64,000 bases of DNA from an uncultured Eudoraea sp. (lineage in GTDB: Bacteria; Bacteroidota; Bacteroidia; Flavobacteriales; Flavobacteriaceae). The translations under genes were made by a program, and so were the position numbers. The stretch covers positions 1-64,000 of the forward strand of contig NZ_CAMYOM010000006.1 in assembly GCF_947260015.1 (NCBI RefSeq), in the 5' to 3' direction. The notes below the pieces were generated by a model. It did no database searches. It was not told the origin of the DNA and saw only the letters and a program-made list of their open reading frames with translations. This document shows positions 28,845 to 38,474 of this stretch, piece after piece. How positions within the stretch are numbered: position 1 is the stretch's first letter; every line of letters begins with the position of its first letter.

Positions 28845-31037
28845 ATGGAAACACAGCCAGCCAACGGTAAGAAATTTGGGACATTTGCAGGTGTATTTAC
28901 CCCCACACTTTTAACAATTCTAGGTGTAATTATGTACCTGAGAATGGGTTGGGTAGTGGGCAATGCAGGTCTTTTGGGGGCCTGGTTAATAATTATTGTT
29001 TCGTTTCTTATAACCTTGACTACGGCACTTTCCATGTCAGCAATTACAACCAATATCCGTATTGGTGCCGGTGGTGCTTACGCCATAATTTCGCAGGCAC
29101 TTGGACTGGAAGTAGGTGGAAGCCTGGGTATTCCACGTTATGTTTCCCAGGGACTGGCTGTTACCATGTACATCTTTGGTTTTAGAGAAGGCTGGCTGGG
29201 AATTTTTCCTCATCATATCCCTTTTTTGGTTGATATCATTGTATTTGGGGTTTTACTAACCATAGCATACATAAGTGCGGACCTGGCAATTAAGACCCAA
29301 TTCTTTATAATGATTATTATCATTCTTTCGCTGATATCTATAGTAATGGCTGCTTATCATGGGTCGATGACGATTCCAACGGAAGATGCTATCAGATGGG
29401 GAACATTTAGGGGCTCACCTGAAAATGATTTTAGTGGCAGTACTTTCTGGATTGTTTTTGCCGTGTTCTTTCCGGCTTCAACCGGTATTATGGCCGGAGC
29501 CAATATGTCCGGTGAGTTAAAGCATCCTAATAAGAGTATTCCTCTGGGCACTTTATGGGCAATTGGGATTAGCTTTGTAATCTATATGGCCCTGGCCTTT
29601 TGGTTGGCACGTTCTGCCACGGAACAGGAACTGATCTCCAACTATAATATTATTATTGATAAGTCTTATTTTGGACCCCTAATAATTGCAGGTATCCTGG
29701 GTGCTACCTTCTCTTCAGCGCTGGCCTCTCTTGTTGGCTCCTCGCGTATCCTTTTTGCAATGGGGGAACATCGGGTATTGCCCTATGGTAAATTTCTTGC
29801 AGGACAAAGCGCCAACGGTCAACCCAGAAACGCCATGATAGTCACGGGGATTATGATATTTATTACCATGTTACTTCGCGACCTTAATGCAGTGGCACCT
29901 CTCGTGACGCTCTTTTTTCTAATTACTTATGCAATGATCAATGTTGTTGTAATTATTGAACAAAATTTAGGGTTAATAAGTTACCGGCCGCTGTTTAAGA
30001 TCAATAAATGGGTTCCATGGATAGGATTAGCATCTTCAGTATTGGCAATGTTTATTATTAACCCAACGATAAGTCTTATTTCAATAAGTATTGTTTTTGT
30101 GGTTTATTGGTTTTTATCCCGACAAAATATAGAAACACCTTTTGAAGATGTTAGGTCGGGGCTCTTTGTTTCATTTGCAGAATGGGCGGCCAAGCATACT
30201 TGGGGCATGAAAACTATGCAGCAAAGGGCATGGAAACCAAATTTGATGGTCCCGGTAAGAGATGTTGTTGGTGCAAAAGGAAATTTTCAATTTTTAAGGA
30301 ATATTGCCAAACCTAAAGGATCGATAAAACTATTGGGAATAGAAGCAAATGGGTCTGATAGCATGTTGACAGAAGAACTGTCTTCCCTTTCTGAGGCCTT
30401 TAGAATTAAAGATGTTTTCTCTTCCTGGACGATAATTAATACAGATGATTTTGCAAAAGGGGTTAATTATGGTAATCAGGCTTTAAAAGGAGCATTTTTT
30501 AGGCCTAATGTTGTTTTTTTAAACCTACAGCAACACGACAATTACGAAACGGAGATCAGGCCTGTCATAAAAGAATCAATCCGTTTAGAAATTGGGGTTT
30601 TATTGTACTCTTCGCACCCTACGGCTTTATTAGGCAGAAGAAACATGATTAATGTTTGGGTCAGTGACCGCACTAAAAACTGGGATATTGGATGGGATAT
30701 TGGTAATTTAGACTTGTCGATCTTGATTGCGTATAAGCTTAAAAAAAATTGGGAGGCAAAGATTCGGTTGATTATTGTTATTAAAGACGAAGAAGAAAGA
30801 GAGAATGCACAGAATTTCCTGAATTTGTTGATTAGCCTTGCCCGTTTACCTGAAACACTTACTGAAGTTAGAGTTGGAAAATTTAAGGATACGGTGGCAA
30901 ATGCACCGTCGGCGGACCTTAATGTTTTTGGGATGGAAGAAAATCTAAGATTTGAATTTGTGCAGGAAATGACACTTCTTACAAATAGCTCCTGCCTTTT
31001 TGTTAAAGACTCTGGCCATGAAAGTATACTTGCTTAA
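28845..31037 (+). CDS. APC-superfamily transporter, SLC12-like
   Basis: 730 residues from the ATG at 28845 (the frame opens at a TTG 17 codons earlier; METQPANGKKFGTFAGVF is the natural start). About twelve membrane helices fill residues ~15-430, with the first, TPTLLTILGVIMYLRMGWVVG, spanning 21 residues and typical of cation-chloride cotransporters. IFFPASTGIMAGANMSGELKHP is also characteristic of this group. A soluble C-terminal domain of ~270 residues (WKPNLMVPVRDV) resembles the SLC12 C-terminal domain. It may move K+, Cl- or amino acids across the inner membrane. Confidence 0.88.
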   Translation: METQPANGKKFGTFAGVFTPTLLTILGVIMYLRMGWVVGNAGLLGAWLIIIVSFLITLTTALSMSAITTNIRIGAGGAYAIISQALGLEVGGSLGIPRYVSQGLAVTMYIFGFREGWLGIFPHHIPFLVDIIVFGVLLTIAYISADLAIKTQFFIMIIIILSLISIVMAAYHGSMTIPTEDAIRWGTFRGSPENDFSGSTFWIVFAVFFPASTGIMAGANMSGELKHPNKSIPLGTLWAIGISFVIYMALAFWLARSATEQELISNYNIIIDKSYFGPLIIAGILGATFSSALASLVGSSRILFAMGEHRVLPYGKFLAGQSANGQPRNAMIVTGIMIFITMLLRDLNAVAPLVTLFFLITYAMINVVVIIEQNLGLISYRPLFKINKWVPWIGLASSVLAMFIINPTISLISISIVFVVYWFLSRQNIETPFEDVRSGLFVSFAEWAAKHTWGMKTMQQRAWKPNLMVPVRDVVGAKGNFQFLRNIAKPKGSIKLLGIEANGSDSMLTEELSSLSEAFRIKDVFSSWTIINTDDFAKGVNYGNQALKGAFFRPNVVFLNLQQHDNYETEIRPVIKESIRLEIGVLLYSSHPTALLGRRNMINVWVSDRTKNWDIGWDIGNLDLSILIAYKLKKNWEAKIRLIIVIKDEEERENAQNFLNLLISLARLPETLTEVRVGKFKDTVANAPSADLNVFGMEENLRFEFVQEMTLLTNSSCLFVKDSGHESILA

Positions 31038-31055
31038 TTACTCTTTTAATCTTAT

Positions 31056-33848
31056 CTAATTCTCATCAGAACTTTCCATTAATTCATATCCCTGGTTTAC
31101 CCCTTTTTCTATTGCCGGGACTCCTCGATCCATCCATACTGGCATCGGAGCACCTTTTAAATAATGATCGAAAAACTGGGCCATTCGAATATTAAAATCT
31201 TTGCGGTTTTGTAATTTTAACGGCCAGTGTGGTTCTCCGTTATAATTGAGGAACCAGGAAGGCTTACCCAATCGTCTTAAACTTACAAAGAACTCAATGC
31301 CCTGATACCATGGCACATGACCATCTGCGTCATTGTGCATAATTAAAAGAGGGGTATTAATCTTATCAATATTAAAGATAGGTGAGTTCTCCATATATCT
31401 GATGGGATACTCCCATGGTGTCCCTCCTATCCTACTCTGTGTATGTTCATATTGAAACTGTCTGCTTAAGCCGGTCCACCATCGGATTCCCCCATAAGCA
31501 CTAATCATATTTGGTACCGGAGCTCCTGCTTCAGCTGCTTTGAAAATATCAGTTTTAGTCACCAGATAGGCTATTTGATATCCTCCCCAACTGTGACCTT
31601 GTACACCAATATTATCCTTATCAACAAAATCTTTTTCTATTAAAGATGTAATTCCGGGTATTACACAGTTATATGCACTTTCTCCCGGATAACCTATGCG
31701 GTAGTTCACATCCGGATTAAAAATAAGATATCCCCTGCTGGAGTAAAAACTATAATTAATTGAGGAACGTCCAGGGTTTGGAGCCCTGTGATAATTTAAC
31801 CTGTCTGTACTTTTCTCATAAAAATTTACGATCATTGGGTATTTCTTTGTGGAGTCAAAGTTTTCTGGCTTTACTAACATTCCAGTTAACTTATCACCAT
31901 CCAAAGAGGTCCAGCTAACTAGTTCTATAGTACCCCAATTATAATTATTTTGTTGGGGATTTGCATCGGATATAATCTTTACGTTTTTAAAACTGAGATC
32001 AGAGTAACGAATATCCGGAAACTCTTCAAAAGATTCTCTGGTATAGATAAGCGCATCATCCAATTGGGCTTTTATTGGATTTCTATAACGAAAAGGCCCT
32101 TTTAGTAAAGTCTTTAAGGTTTTATTTTTTGGATTAAATTCGGTATATCCGCCACTCTTATCAGATTCATTAAAAGTAGTAAACAACCATTTTTTATTGG
32201 TATCTATGAACATCACTTCTTTGTCTAGAGATACATAGCGATACCTGGTCATAATTTCCCTGCCATTTGTTAATCGGTTGGCTAAACCAGAGTTAGGATC
32301 AAATTTCCATATATCATAACGATCATACAGCAGTAAAGCTTCGTCATTTTCAGTCCAACCGGCAGCACCATAAGGTTCCGGCGGACTAGGGGAATCATGC
32401 AGTTCATCATAAAAAACTTGGCCTTTGGTCAAATCCAAATAAGAGTCTCTTTCAATATTATAAACAAACCAGGTTTCCGACATAGAATTGTAACCATAAA
32501 TAAATTTACCTCCCGCACTTAAGTTTACTTCTCCCGAAACTTTAGTAAGGACTTCTTTTGATTTACCCGCTAAAGTATTTATAATGGTATAATCACGTGC
32601 CCTTCTTCCAGTCCATTGACTTTCCAGGTCATAGGGCTCCGATCTCTTTATCAAAGCAAACTTTGCATTTCCTTCATCTCCTAGTTCGACTTCTGGAAAT
32701 GATTCCGAACCTAATTGTACAATCCTGAGATCATCTTTAAGGTGTACTACGGATTTGAATGACTGGATGGTATCCTTTTTAAGCTGTAATTCTTGCACAG
32801 TATATAGCCTGGGCTCATTATATGTCCATACTTCAACATTTACAATTTCGTCTTCTGTAAGCATTGTATCTTTAATAATTCGTGGTTTCGACAAGCCAAA
32901 AAACAATTTCGACTCATCTTTCGAAAATAACAGCTCCGCGTCCGAAGATGGATGGTATGAGTTCGGAGTCAAAGAGGCATCAGCTACTCTTTGGGCCTTA
33001 TCCTGGCCTTTACGCCATAGATATAGTTCAGTTGGTCTTTCCTGTACTTTTGTCGTATCCGTGTCAACAATAAAACCCAGATTACTACCGGATTCACTAA
33101 AATTTAACTGATAATATTTCGCTTTTATAGCAGTATGAACCTGTATCAGGCTGGGTTTTTCAAAATCCAGTATATAGACGCTGGAACTATCTTTTTTATC
33201 TTCTCCTGTAGAGGCAAAAGCTAATTGCTTACCCTTTTTGGCAAAAACATAATCTGTAACAAACTTAAAAGTATCCTTTTGCCCTGTGTGTATATCCTGA
33301 ACCAGCAGGTGATAGCCATTCTTTTTACCAACCTTTTTCTTTTTATCCTTAACATCCTTGTCTTTTTCTACTGTAGTGTCCTTTTCCTTCTTTATTTCCT
33401 CCAATTGATAAGCTAAATAACCATCCCATTTTTCAGGTATCTTATATGATTTTATATTACCGATTTTTGTAAGCGAATTGTTTTTTAAATCTAATATTCC
33501 CAAACTGTCTTTTGGCAAATCTTTCTTTTTGATTTTGCGTTTTTTCATTGCGAGTACACTATCCCTCCACGCATTAATTGTAAAAACGGCATAGTTAGAA
33601 CCATAGGTAAACCGGCCTTTTGAACCCCGGTCATATTGAAAGACAATATTTGCCTTACTATCCTTTATTTTCAAATACTGATCCGCTTCTCCCTTTTCAA
33701 GGGAGTACATGATATAATAGCCATCCGGGGAAATAGATTTGTTTTTTATAGAATTCCAGATTTCAAAATCTGAATGATCCAAAACCTTCTTTTGAGCAAG
33801 AATTACAGAACAGGATAATACTAATAAAATGGTGAGAATTGACTTCAT
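31056..33848 (-). CDS. Exported S9-family prolyl oligopeptidase-like peptidase
   Basis: 930 residues with a signal peptide (MKSILTILLVLSCSVILAQ). A long beta-propeller N-terminal part carries a lysine-rich insertion near residue 170. The alpha/beta-hydrolase C-terminal domain has GHSWGGYQ (Ser753), NDADGHVPW (Asp ~840) and GEPHW (His ~874), completing a Ser-Asp-His triad. It probably cleaves short peptides in the periplasm, like DPP-type enzymes of Bacteroidota. Single gene, convergent with the SLC12-like transporter 18 bp away. Confidence 0.92.
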   Translation of the reverse strand: MKSILTILLVLSCSVILAQKKVLDHSDFEIWNSIKNKSISPDGYYIMYSLEKGEADQYLKIKDSKANIVFQYDRGSKGRFTYGSNYAVFTINAWRDSVLAMKKRKIKKKDLPKDSLGILDLKNNSLTKIGNIKSYKIPEKWDGYLAYQLEEIKKEKDTTVEKDKDVKDKKKKVGKKNGYHLLVQDIHTGQKDTFKFVTDYVFAKKGKQLAFASTGEDKKDSSSVYILDFEKPSLIQVHTAIKAKYYQLNFSESGSNLGFIVDTDTTKVQERPTELYLWRKGQDKAQRVADASLTPNSYHPSSDAELLFSKDESKLFFGLSKPRIIKDTMLTEDEIVNVEVWTYNEPRLYTVQELQLKKDTIQSFKSVVHLKDDLRIVQLGSESFPEVELGDEGNAKFALIKRSEPYDLESQWTGRRARDYTIINTLAGKSKEVLTKVSGEVNLSAGGKFIYGYNSMSETWFVYNIERDSYLDLTKGQVFYDELHDSPSPPEPYGAAGWTENDEALLLYDRYDIWKFDPNSGLANRLTNGREIMTRYRYVSLDKEVMFIDTNKKWLFTTFNESDKSGGYTEFNPKNKTLKTLLKGPFRYRNPIKAQLDDALIYTRESFEEFPDIRYSDLSFKNVKIISDANPQQNNYNWGTIELVSWTSLDGDKLTGMLVKPENFDSTKKYPMIVNFYEKSTDRLNYHRAPNPGRSSINYSFYSSRGYLIFNPDVNYRIGYPGESAYNCVIPGITSLIEKDFVDKDNIGVQGHSWGGYQIAYLVTKTDIFKAAEAGAPVPNMISAYGGIRWWTGLSRQFQYEHTQSRIGGTPWEYPIRYMENSPIFNIDKINTPLLIMHNDADGHVPWYQGIEFFVSLRRLGKPSWFLNYNGEPHWPLKLQNRKDFNIRMAQFFDHYLKGAPMPVWMDRGVPAIEKGVNQGYELMESSDEN

Positions 33849-34117
33849 AATCTGGTTTAAATTCGAAGCCTAAATATACTAGGAAAATTCTATTAAGTAA
33901 TTGGTAGATCTAGTTTTCCTGTGATTGTACTTAAATACTTAAAAGTTGTTTTTAGAAAACGCGACAATTATTTTATTATTACCGAAAACTATCAGATTAG
34001 ACCGAAAATATGAACAGTACTCTTTGAAGTAGGATTGTTTTAATATCTTTAATTCTAAGAAATTAAGAGATTTATTATTTAATGGTAGAGCACATAGTGT
34101 TTCAATAGCAGTTTAAA

Positions 34118-35611
34118 ATGAAAGCAACTCTTACAGCATCGGGTACTTTAGAAGCTTATTTTCAACCTTTTAGAAAACAGGTTGTTGGTATAGATCAAAG
34201 TTTTGAATCCCCTTTTGGGATTAAAAAAATCATTTACGCAGATTGGATTGCCAGTGGAAGGCTATACCGTCCAATAGAAGAAAAGTTACTTAACCAAATT
34301 GGGCCATTTGTAGCCAATACCCACACGGAGACTTCTGTTACCGGGTCGGCTATGACACTGGCTTATAAAGAAGCCCGTACCATTATTAAAGATCATGTAA
34401 ACGCTACAGAAGAAGATGTCTTAATAACTGTTGGGACCGGAATGACAGGAGCGATAAATAAATTTCAAAGGATTTTAGGATTAAAAGTTACAGAAAACCT
34501 CAAAGAGCATACAAAGGTCCCTGATGCCATTAAACCGATAGTTTTTATTTCCCACATGGAACATCATTCTAATCAAACTTCATGGTTGGAAACTATAGCC
34601 AAAGTAGAGGTAATACCTTGTAATTCAGAAGGTCTTATTTGTTTAGATAGTTTTCGGGAACTTCTTTTGAAATATGAGCAGCATCCAATAAAAATTGCAT
34701 CTGTTACAGCCTGCTCAAATGTGACCGGAATTATAACGGATTACTTTGAAGTTGCTAAACTTATTCATAGTTATAATGGGTTATGTTTTGTAGACTTTGC
34801 CTGCTCCGCGCCTTATGTGCCAATTGATATGCACCCAAAAGACAAAGATGCTTATTTGGATGCTATATTCTTTTCTCCACATAAATTTCTTGGTGGACCC
34901 GGAGCTTCTGGGGTTCTTATTTTCAATAAAAAATTATACAAAAATTTGATTCCGGATAATCCCGGAGGCGGAACTGTAGCCTATACAAACCCATGGGGAG
35001 ACCATGATTATATAGATGATATTGAAACAAGAGAAGACGGAGGTACTCCGGGTTTTCTGCAAACAATAAAGACTGCTTTGGCCATACGCCTGAAAGATCA
35101 AATGGGAACAGAAAATATATTGGCGAGGGAACATGAGATCGTTGACCTATTATTTGAAAAATTATCAAATATTCAGAATATACATATACTGGCTGAAAGG
35201 CATAAAGACCGATTGGGGGTATTTTCTTTTTTTATAGATGATGCACATTATAATTTGGTCGTTAAATTGCTCAATGACCGATATGGAGTACAGACTCGTG
35301 GTGGATGTTCCTGTGCGGGTACTTATGGACATTTCTTATTAAATGTTGACCTAACTACTTCAAAAGCCATTGAACAAAAAATTCTGGAAGGTTGCTTAAT
35401 TGAACGACCAGGCTGGGTGCGTATGTCCGTCCACCCGATAATGACCGATAGGGAAATAGAATTTATTTGTCAGGCTATTACACAAGTCGCATTACATCAT
35501 AGAGTATGGGGCAAAGATTATGAGTATGATAGCCTGAAGAATGAGTTTGTATATAAAAGCCAAGAACCGGCAGAGAAACAAATTACAGCCGAATGGTTTA
35601 ACCTTAAATAA
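34118..35611 (+). CDS. Class V aminotransferase (cysteine-desulfurase-like)
   Basis: 497 residues, longer than typical NifS/SufS. The PLP lysine is in FFSPHKFLGGPGASG (Lys256), preceded by the conserved DFACSAPY at about 226-233. A C-terminal segment has TRGGCSCAGTYGHFLL, where the cysteines resemble a desulfurase active-site loop. The N-terminus (YADWIASGRLYRPIEEKLL, TEGS-like NTHTETSVTG) also fits this group. It may be a cysteine desulfurase or selenocysteine-lyase-like enzyme, but no Fe-S assembly gene is adjacent, so the exact reaction is open. Single gene with an upstream AT-rich region of 269 bp. Confidence 0.82.
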   Translation: MKATLTASGTLEAYFQPFRKQVVGIDQSFESPFGIKKIIYADWIASGRLYRPIEEKLLNQIGPFVANTHTETSVTGSAMTLAYKEARTIIKDHVNATEEDVLITVGTGMTGAINKFQRILGLKVTENLKEHTKVPDAIKPIVFISHMEHHSNQTSWLETIAKVEVIPCNSEGLICLDSFRELLLKYEQHPIKIASVTACSNVTGIITDYFEVAKLIHSYNGLCFVDFACSAPYVPIDMHPKDKDAYLDAIFFSPHKFLGGPGASGVLIFNKKLYKNLIPDNPGGGTVAYTNPWGDHDYIDDIETREDGGTPGFLQTIKTALAIRLKDQMGTENILAREHEIVDLLFEKLSNIQNIHILAERHKDRLGVFSFFIDDAHYNLVVKLLNDRYGVQTRGGCSCAGTYGHFLLNVDLTTSKAIEQKILEGCLIERPGWVRMSVHPIMTDREIEFICQAITQVALHHRVWGKDYEYDSLKNEFVYKSQEPAEKQITAEWFNLK

Positions 35612-35615
35612 AACC

Positions 35616-35649
35616 GAGTAGGATACTCATTTTAATTAGAATCCTACTC
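35616..35649. terminator. Possible bidirectional terminator hairpin
   Basis: GAGTAGGAT and ATCCTACTC form a 9-bp stem with a 16-nt loop, 4 bp after the stop codon of the aminotransferase. On the minus strand a T-rich run follows, and the minus-strand GerW gene also ends nearby (35708). Confidence 0.55.
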
Positions 35650-35707
35650 AGTTCCAATTCTAAGTCAGACTTAGCAAATCATGCGGTTGATCTTTCTTCA
35701 GACTATG

Positions 35708-36082
35708 TTAAACCAATTCTTCTTCTTCTTTCTTTTTCATCGTTTCCACATACTTGTCAATTAAATCCGGTACTTTTTCAAAAGCGGCGGCTAAACCATG
35801 AGCTTTTCCTGCTTCAAGGAAGGAAATTTCATCATCTTTAGTTACCAAAAAACCTATTGGTTCAATTCCTACCCCGGCTCCGGCACCCATGCCCTGACCC
35901 TTTTTCGATTTTGCTTCCATACCTTCTCCTCCACCTGATCCAAATCCCATGCCTACCTTAATAACCGGTACACATTTAAATTCTCCCAATTGAAATTGTT
36001 CGCCAACAACAGTTTCAGTTTTTGCTTCCGTTTTGATAAAATCTGTGATTTTACCTAAAAATTCTTCAAAATGTAATTCCAT
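35708..36082 (-). CDS. GerW/YtfJ-family protein
   Basis: 124 residues matching the GerW (sporulation protein YtfJ) family. GEQFQLGEFKCVPVIKVGMG near residue 27 and a glycine-rich loop, GFGSGGGEGM and GMGAGAGVGIEPIGFLV, are diagnostic. In Bacillus, YtfJ is needed for spore germination, but GerW domains occur widely in non-spore-formers with unknown role. The gene starts 10 bp after the end of the DUF2953-like gene on the same strand, the same pairing as ytfI-ytfJ of Bacillus, so the two probably act together. Confidence 0.88.
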   Translation of the reverse strand: MELHFEEFLGKITDFIKTEAKTETVVGEQFQLGEFKCVPVIKVGMGFGSGGGEGMEAKSKKGQGMGAGAGVGIEPIGFLVTKDDEISFLEAGKAHGLAAAFEKVPDLIDKYVETMKKKEEEELV

Positions 36083-36092
36083 GATAAATTTT

Positions 36093-36593
36093 TTAAATGT
36101 TAATAAATGATTTTATAATATTAATGGGCCTGCTTTGCAGATGCAAAACCATGTTCACTCTGCCTTCAAAATTTACTTTAAAAGTGCCAACATGGTGATT
36201 TAAAAGAGCAAACGCAGGATACAGTTTTGCGTTTTGTATACAATTACCAGTATCTATATCTAGTAGTAATATCTTTACTTTAAACGATTTTATTACTTGC
36301 AGCCCTCTTTTAAAATTTGACTTAAAATTTCGCTTCTTCCTGGATTTTGTCTCAATTTTCTTCTTCTGTCCCTTTTTCTTTTTTCTCAAAGGATAGAAGT
36401 AAAACCTGGTAAACAGTGTATTGAGTTTAATTCGCAAGAATTCTTTTTCGTGACCTTCTATGCCAACTTTAGCCAAACCCCAAATTCGAACAAAGTATTG
36501 GTTTTTAGCAATGTTTATAACAATATCCAGAGGAACAAATAATAGATACAGTATGAACAATAATAGAAGTATCCCGAAAATAGCCCAGAGCAT
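36093..36593 (-). CDS. DUF2953-like membrane-anchored protein
   Basis: 166 residues. One N-terminal helix (WAIFGILLLLFILYLLFVPL) is followed by a cytoplasmic or periplasmic basic domain with a lysine-rich middle (RKKKKGQKKKIETKSRKKR). The C-terminal part (LLLDIDTGNCIQNAKLYPAF, then INFKGRV-like VNFEGRVNMVLHLQSRPI) resembles DUF2953/YtfI. The similarity is recognised by pattern and by the adjacent GerW gene, and has not been checked by profile search. It is the upstream member of the pair and starts a two-gene unit. Confidence 0.6.
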   Translation of the reverse strand: MLWAIFGILLLLFILYLLFVPLDIVINIAKNQYFVRIWGLAKVGIEGHEKEFLRIKLNTLFTRFYFYPLRKKKKGQKKKIETKSRKKRNFKSNFKRGLQVIKSFKVKILLLDIDTGNCIQNAKLYPAFALLNHHVGTFKVNFEGRVNMVLHLQSRPINIIKSFINI

Positions 36594-36676
36594 CGTTTAA
36601 TGTTTATGCAAAGGAAATACAAAGAGAAATTTTTAGCAATGACCTGAATCATGGTCCCATAATTATTATCAAAACT

Positions 36677-36694
36677 TGTGATGATTTAATCACA
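36677..36694. promoter_or_regulatory. Perfect inverted repeat between the BLUF and DUF2953 genes
   Basis: TGTGAT-GATTTA-ATCACA is a perfect inverted repeat of 6-bp arms with a 6-bp spacer. It resembles a CRP/FNR-type site but with two extra spacer bases between TGTGA and TCACA. It lies 84 bp upstream of the DUF2953 start and could be an operator or a weak terminator for BLUF. Confidence 0.35.
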
Positions 36695-36799
36695 GTATGC
36701 ATTTATGGCAGGTAAAATGTTTCAGTTCAACTCTTCATTAGTGGGTTAAGAAATTTCCTGGAAGATTGCATTGTTGTGCAAAAATTTCTATATATGAAT

Positions 36800-37249
36800 T
36801 TACTGGGTAGTCTTATAATAACCATCCTCAGTTAAAAGTTTCTTTACATTGTACCAAAAAACTTTCAAGGCAAAATTTGATTTTTTTGAGCTATTTGAAA
36901 GTTCTAGTAAAGAGGCCTTAATTTCTTGCACTTCGCTATTAAGCTGAGCATTTAGAGGATCGTGATAATAGGCCATTGCCCATTCCTTGAACGTCCGGAG
37001 ATTCGTTTCACCTTCTGAAAGTATGGTAAAGTGATCATGGCGATCATCCAGTTTAATCTTATTAATTAAGATCATCACAAGCTGCTTTTCTCCCTCAAGA
37101 ATCTGCAGGAAATACCCGTTATTATATATCAGACAACCTGTTATGTCATGAATATTATTATATTGATTTGCCTCAGTAATGATTTCTTCAATTTCTGTAA
37201 TGGAAAGTCCTGGCTTAGCTACCGAGCTGTAAGTAATCTGAAATACCAT
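36800..37249 (-). CDS. BLUF-domain blue-light photoreceptor
   Basis: 149 residues from ATG 37249. The frame opens 28 codons upstream at a GTG, but the later start puts the key residues at Tyr7, Asn31, Gln49, Trp90 and Met92, one off the classical PixD numbering (Tyr8, Asn31/32, Gln50, Trp91, Met93). So ITYSSV, FLQILEG and FKEWAM are all intact, indicating a functional FAD-binding photoreceptor. A helical tail of ~45 residues follows and no GGDEF/EAL domain is attached, so it works through a partner protein. Confidence 0.93.
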   Translation of the reverse strand: MVFQITYSSVAKPGLSITEIEEIITEANQYNNIHDITGCLIYNNGYFLQILEGEKQLVMILINKIKLDDRHDHFTILSEGETNLRTFKEWAMAYYHDPLNAQLNSEVQEIKASLLELSNSSKKSNFALKVFWYNVKKLLTEDGYYKTTQ

Positions 37250-37470
37250 TTGGTGGTTTACTGTTTGTAATTCAAAGTAATTATTTAAAGTTTCATATTC
37301 TACAATAAATTGGGAAAAAATCACTGTAGCCACCTGTTTGTAGGGTATTTCTGATATATCTTGTCTTATATAAAAATGTTTTTAGCTTTTTACATGTCAA
37401 GGACCAAGTAAATATTTATGATCTTGTAGATCCGGAATAAGTGTCGAAGTGGCATAGTTAATTCTTTAAA

Positions 37471-38220
37471 TTATCTAATATAACTACCCGCATTAACATC
37501 TATTGTTGAACCCGTAGCGTGGTCCATTTGTCCACTGCACATTAGAACCACCAGTGGGGCTATATCCTCAGGAGTGGTTAGCTCTTTTAATGCCAGTTCA
37601 TTAAGTAAACTATCCACACCGTGTTTGCCAATTACATCTTCTGCCATTTCTGTTCTGGTGAATCCGGGGGCTATAACAAAGGATTTGATATTGTATTTAC
37701 CAAAAGATCGGGCTACTGTTCGCGCAAGGGATGTGAGTCCGCCTTTAGAGGCTGCATATGCCAGATATTCCTCCGTTTCACCACGGAATGCCGCCCTGCT
37801 GCCAATGTAAACGAATCGTCCTCCTCCTTGAGTTTTAAAGTGTTCTATACCCAATTTTGTTATTAGTCCCGCCGCTTCAAGATTAATTGCCATTGTTTGC
37901 CGCCATATTTCAAGCCATTTTTCGGTAGGGTCTTCTATGGGATGTGGCAAGAATACGCCAGCATTAAGAATAACAGTATCTAAATTTCCAAAATGTTTAA
38001 TTGTATTCTTAAAAAGTAGTTGCACCTCATCCGACTGGGCGAGGTCTGTATGAAAAATTTCCGAAAGAGGATATTTAACTTTTATTTTATTGGCCTCAGC
38101 TCTGCTATTATTGAAATGGATTCCTACCTGGGCATTTGCTTTAAGTAAGTGGATAGCAATTGACTTCCCTATGCCTTTGGAAGCCCCGGTGACCAAAATG
38201 TTTTGCCCTTTTAGATTCAT
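37471..38220 (-). CDS. SDR-family oxidoreductase
   Basis: 249 residues of the classical short-chain dehydrogenase/reductase type. The NAD(P) motif is VTGASKGIGKSIA at the N-terminus, NAGVFLPH follows at mid-length, and the catalytic tetrad shows Ser in YIGSRAAF and YAASKGG (Tyr/Lys). The C-terminus has APGFTRTEMAEDVIGK. It is of FabG/3-oxoacyl reductase type, but no fatty-acid genes are adjacent and the substrate is open. Single gene, divergent from the MscS gene. Confidence 0.9.
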   Translation of the reverse strand: MNLKGQNILVTGASKGIGKSIAIHLLKANAQVGIHFNNSRAEANKIKVKYPLSEIFHTDLAQSDEVQLLFKNTIKHFGNLDTVILNAGVFLPHPIEDPTEKWLEIWRQTMAINLEAAGLITKLGIEHFKTQGGGRFVYIGSRAAFRGETEEYLAYAASKGGLTSLARTVARSFGKYNIKSFVIAPGFTRTEMAEDVIGKHGVDSLLNELALKELTTPEDIAPLVVLMCSGQMDHATGSTIDVNAGSYIR

Positions 38221-38448
38221 CGTAATTTAAAAGATTTACAAGTGAAAGTATTGAGAATCTGAAAGAATTCCAATTTTTCAATGATGCCTACGCCATCTTT
38301 AATCTTTAACATTGCAGAAGTAAACGTCTCTTTATTCAAGGTCGCAAAAATGGTGATACATGATTTTTATGGAAAATACATGGGTTAGGTAATTCTGTGA
38401 TTAGTAGTACAAAGAATGATTATTCAGGGTTAAGTGAAATTTTGGCTG

Positions 38449-38456
38449 TAATTTTG
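38449..38456 (+). promoter_or_regulatory. Promoter -7 element of the MscS gene
   Basis: TAATTTTG matches TAnnTTTG exactly and lies 18 bp before the ATG at 38475, inside the upstream extension of the reading frame. It therefore supports the shorter start. Confidence 0.5.
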
Positions 38457-38474
38457 CACAAATTTCCAAGTGTT

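Noticed and set aside
36677-36694. CRP binding site reading TGTGA-N8-TCACA
   Set aside because: The classical CRP spacer is six bases; eight makes a true CRP site doubtful, so it is listed only as an inverted repeat.
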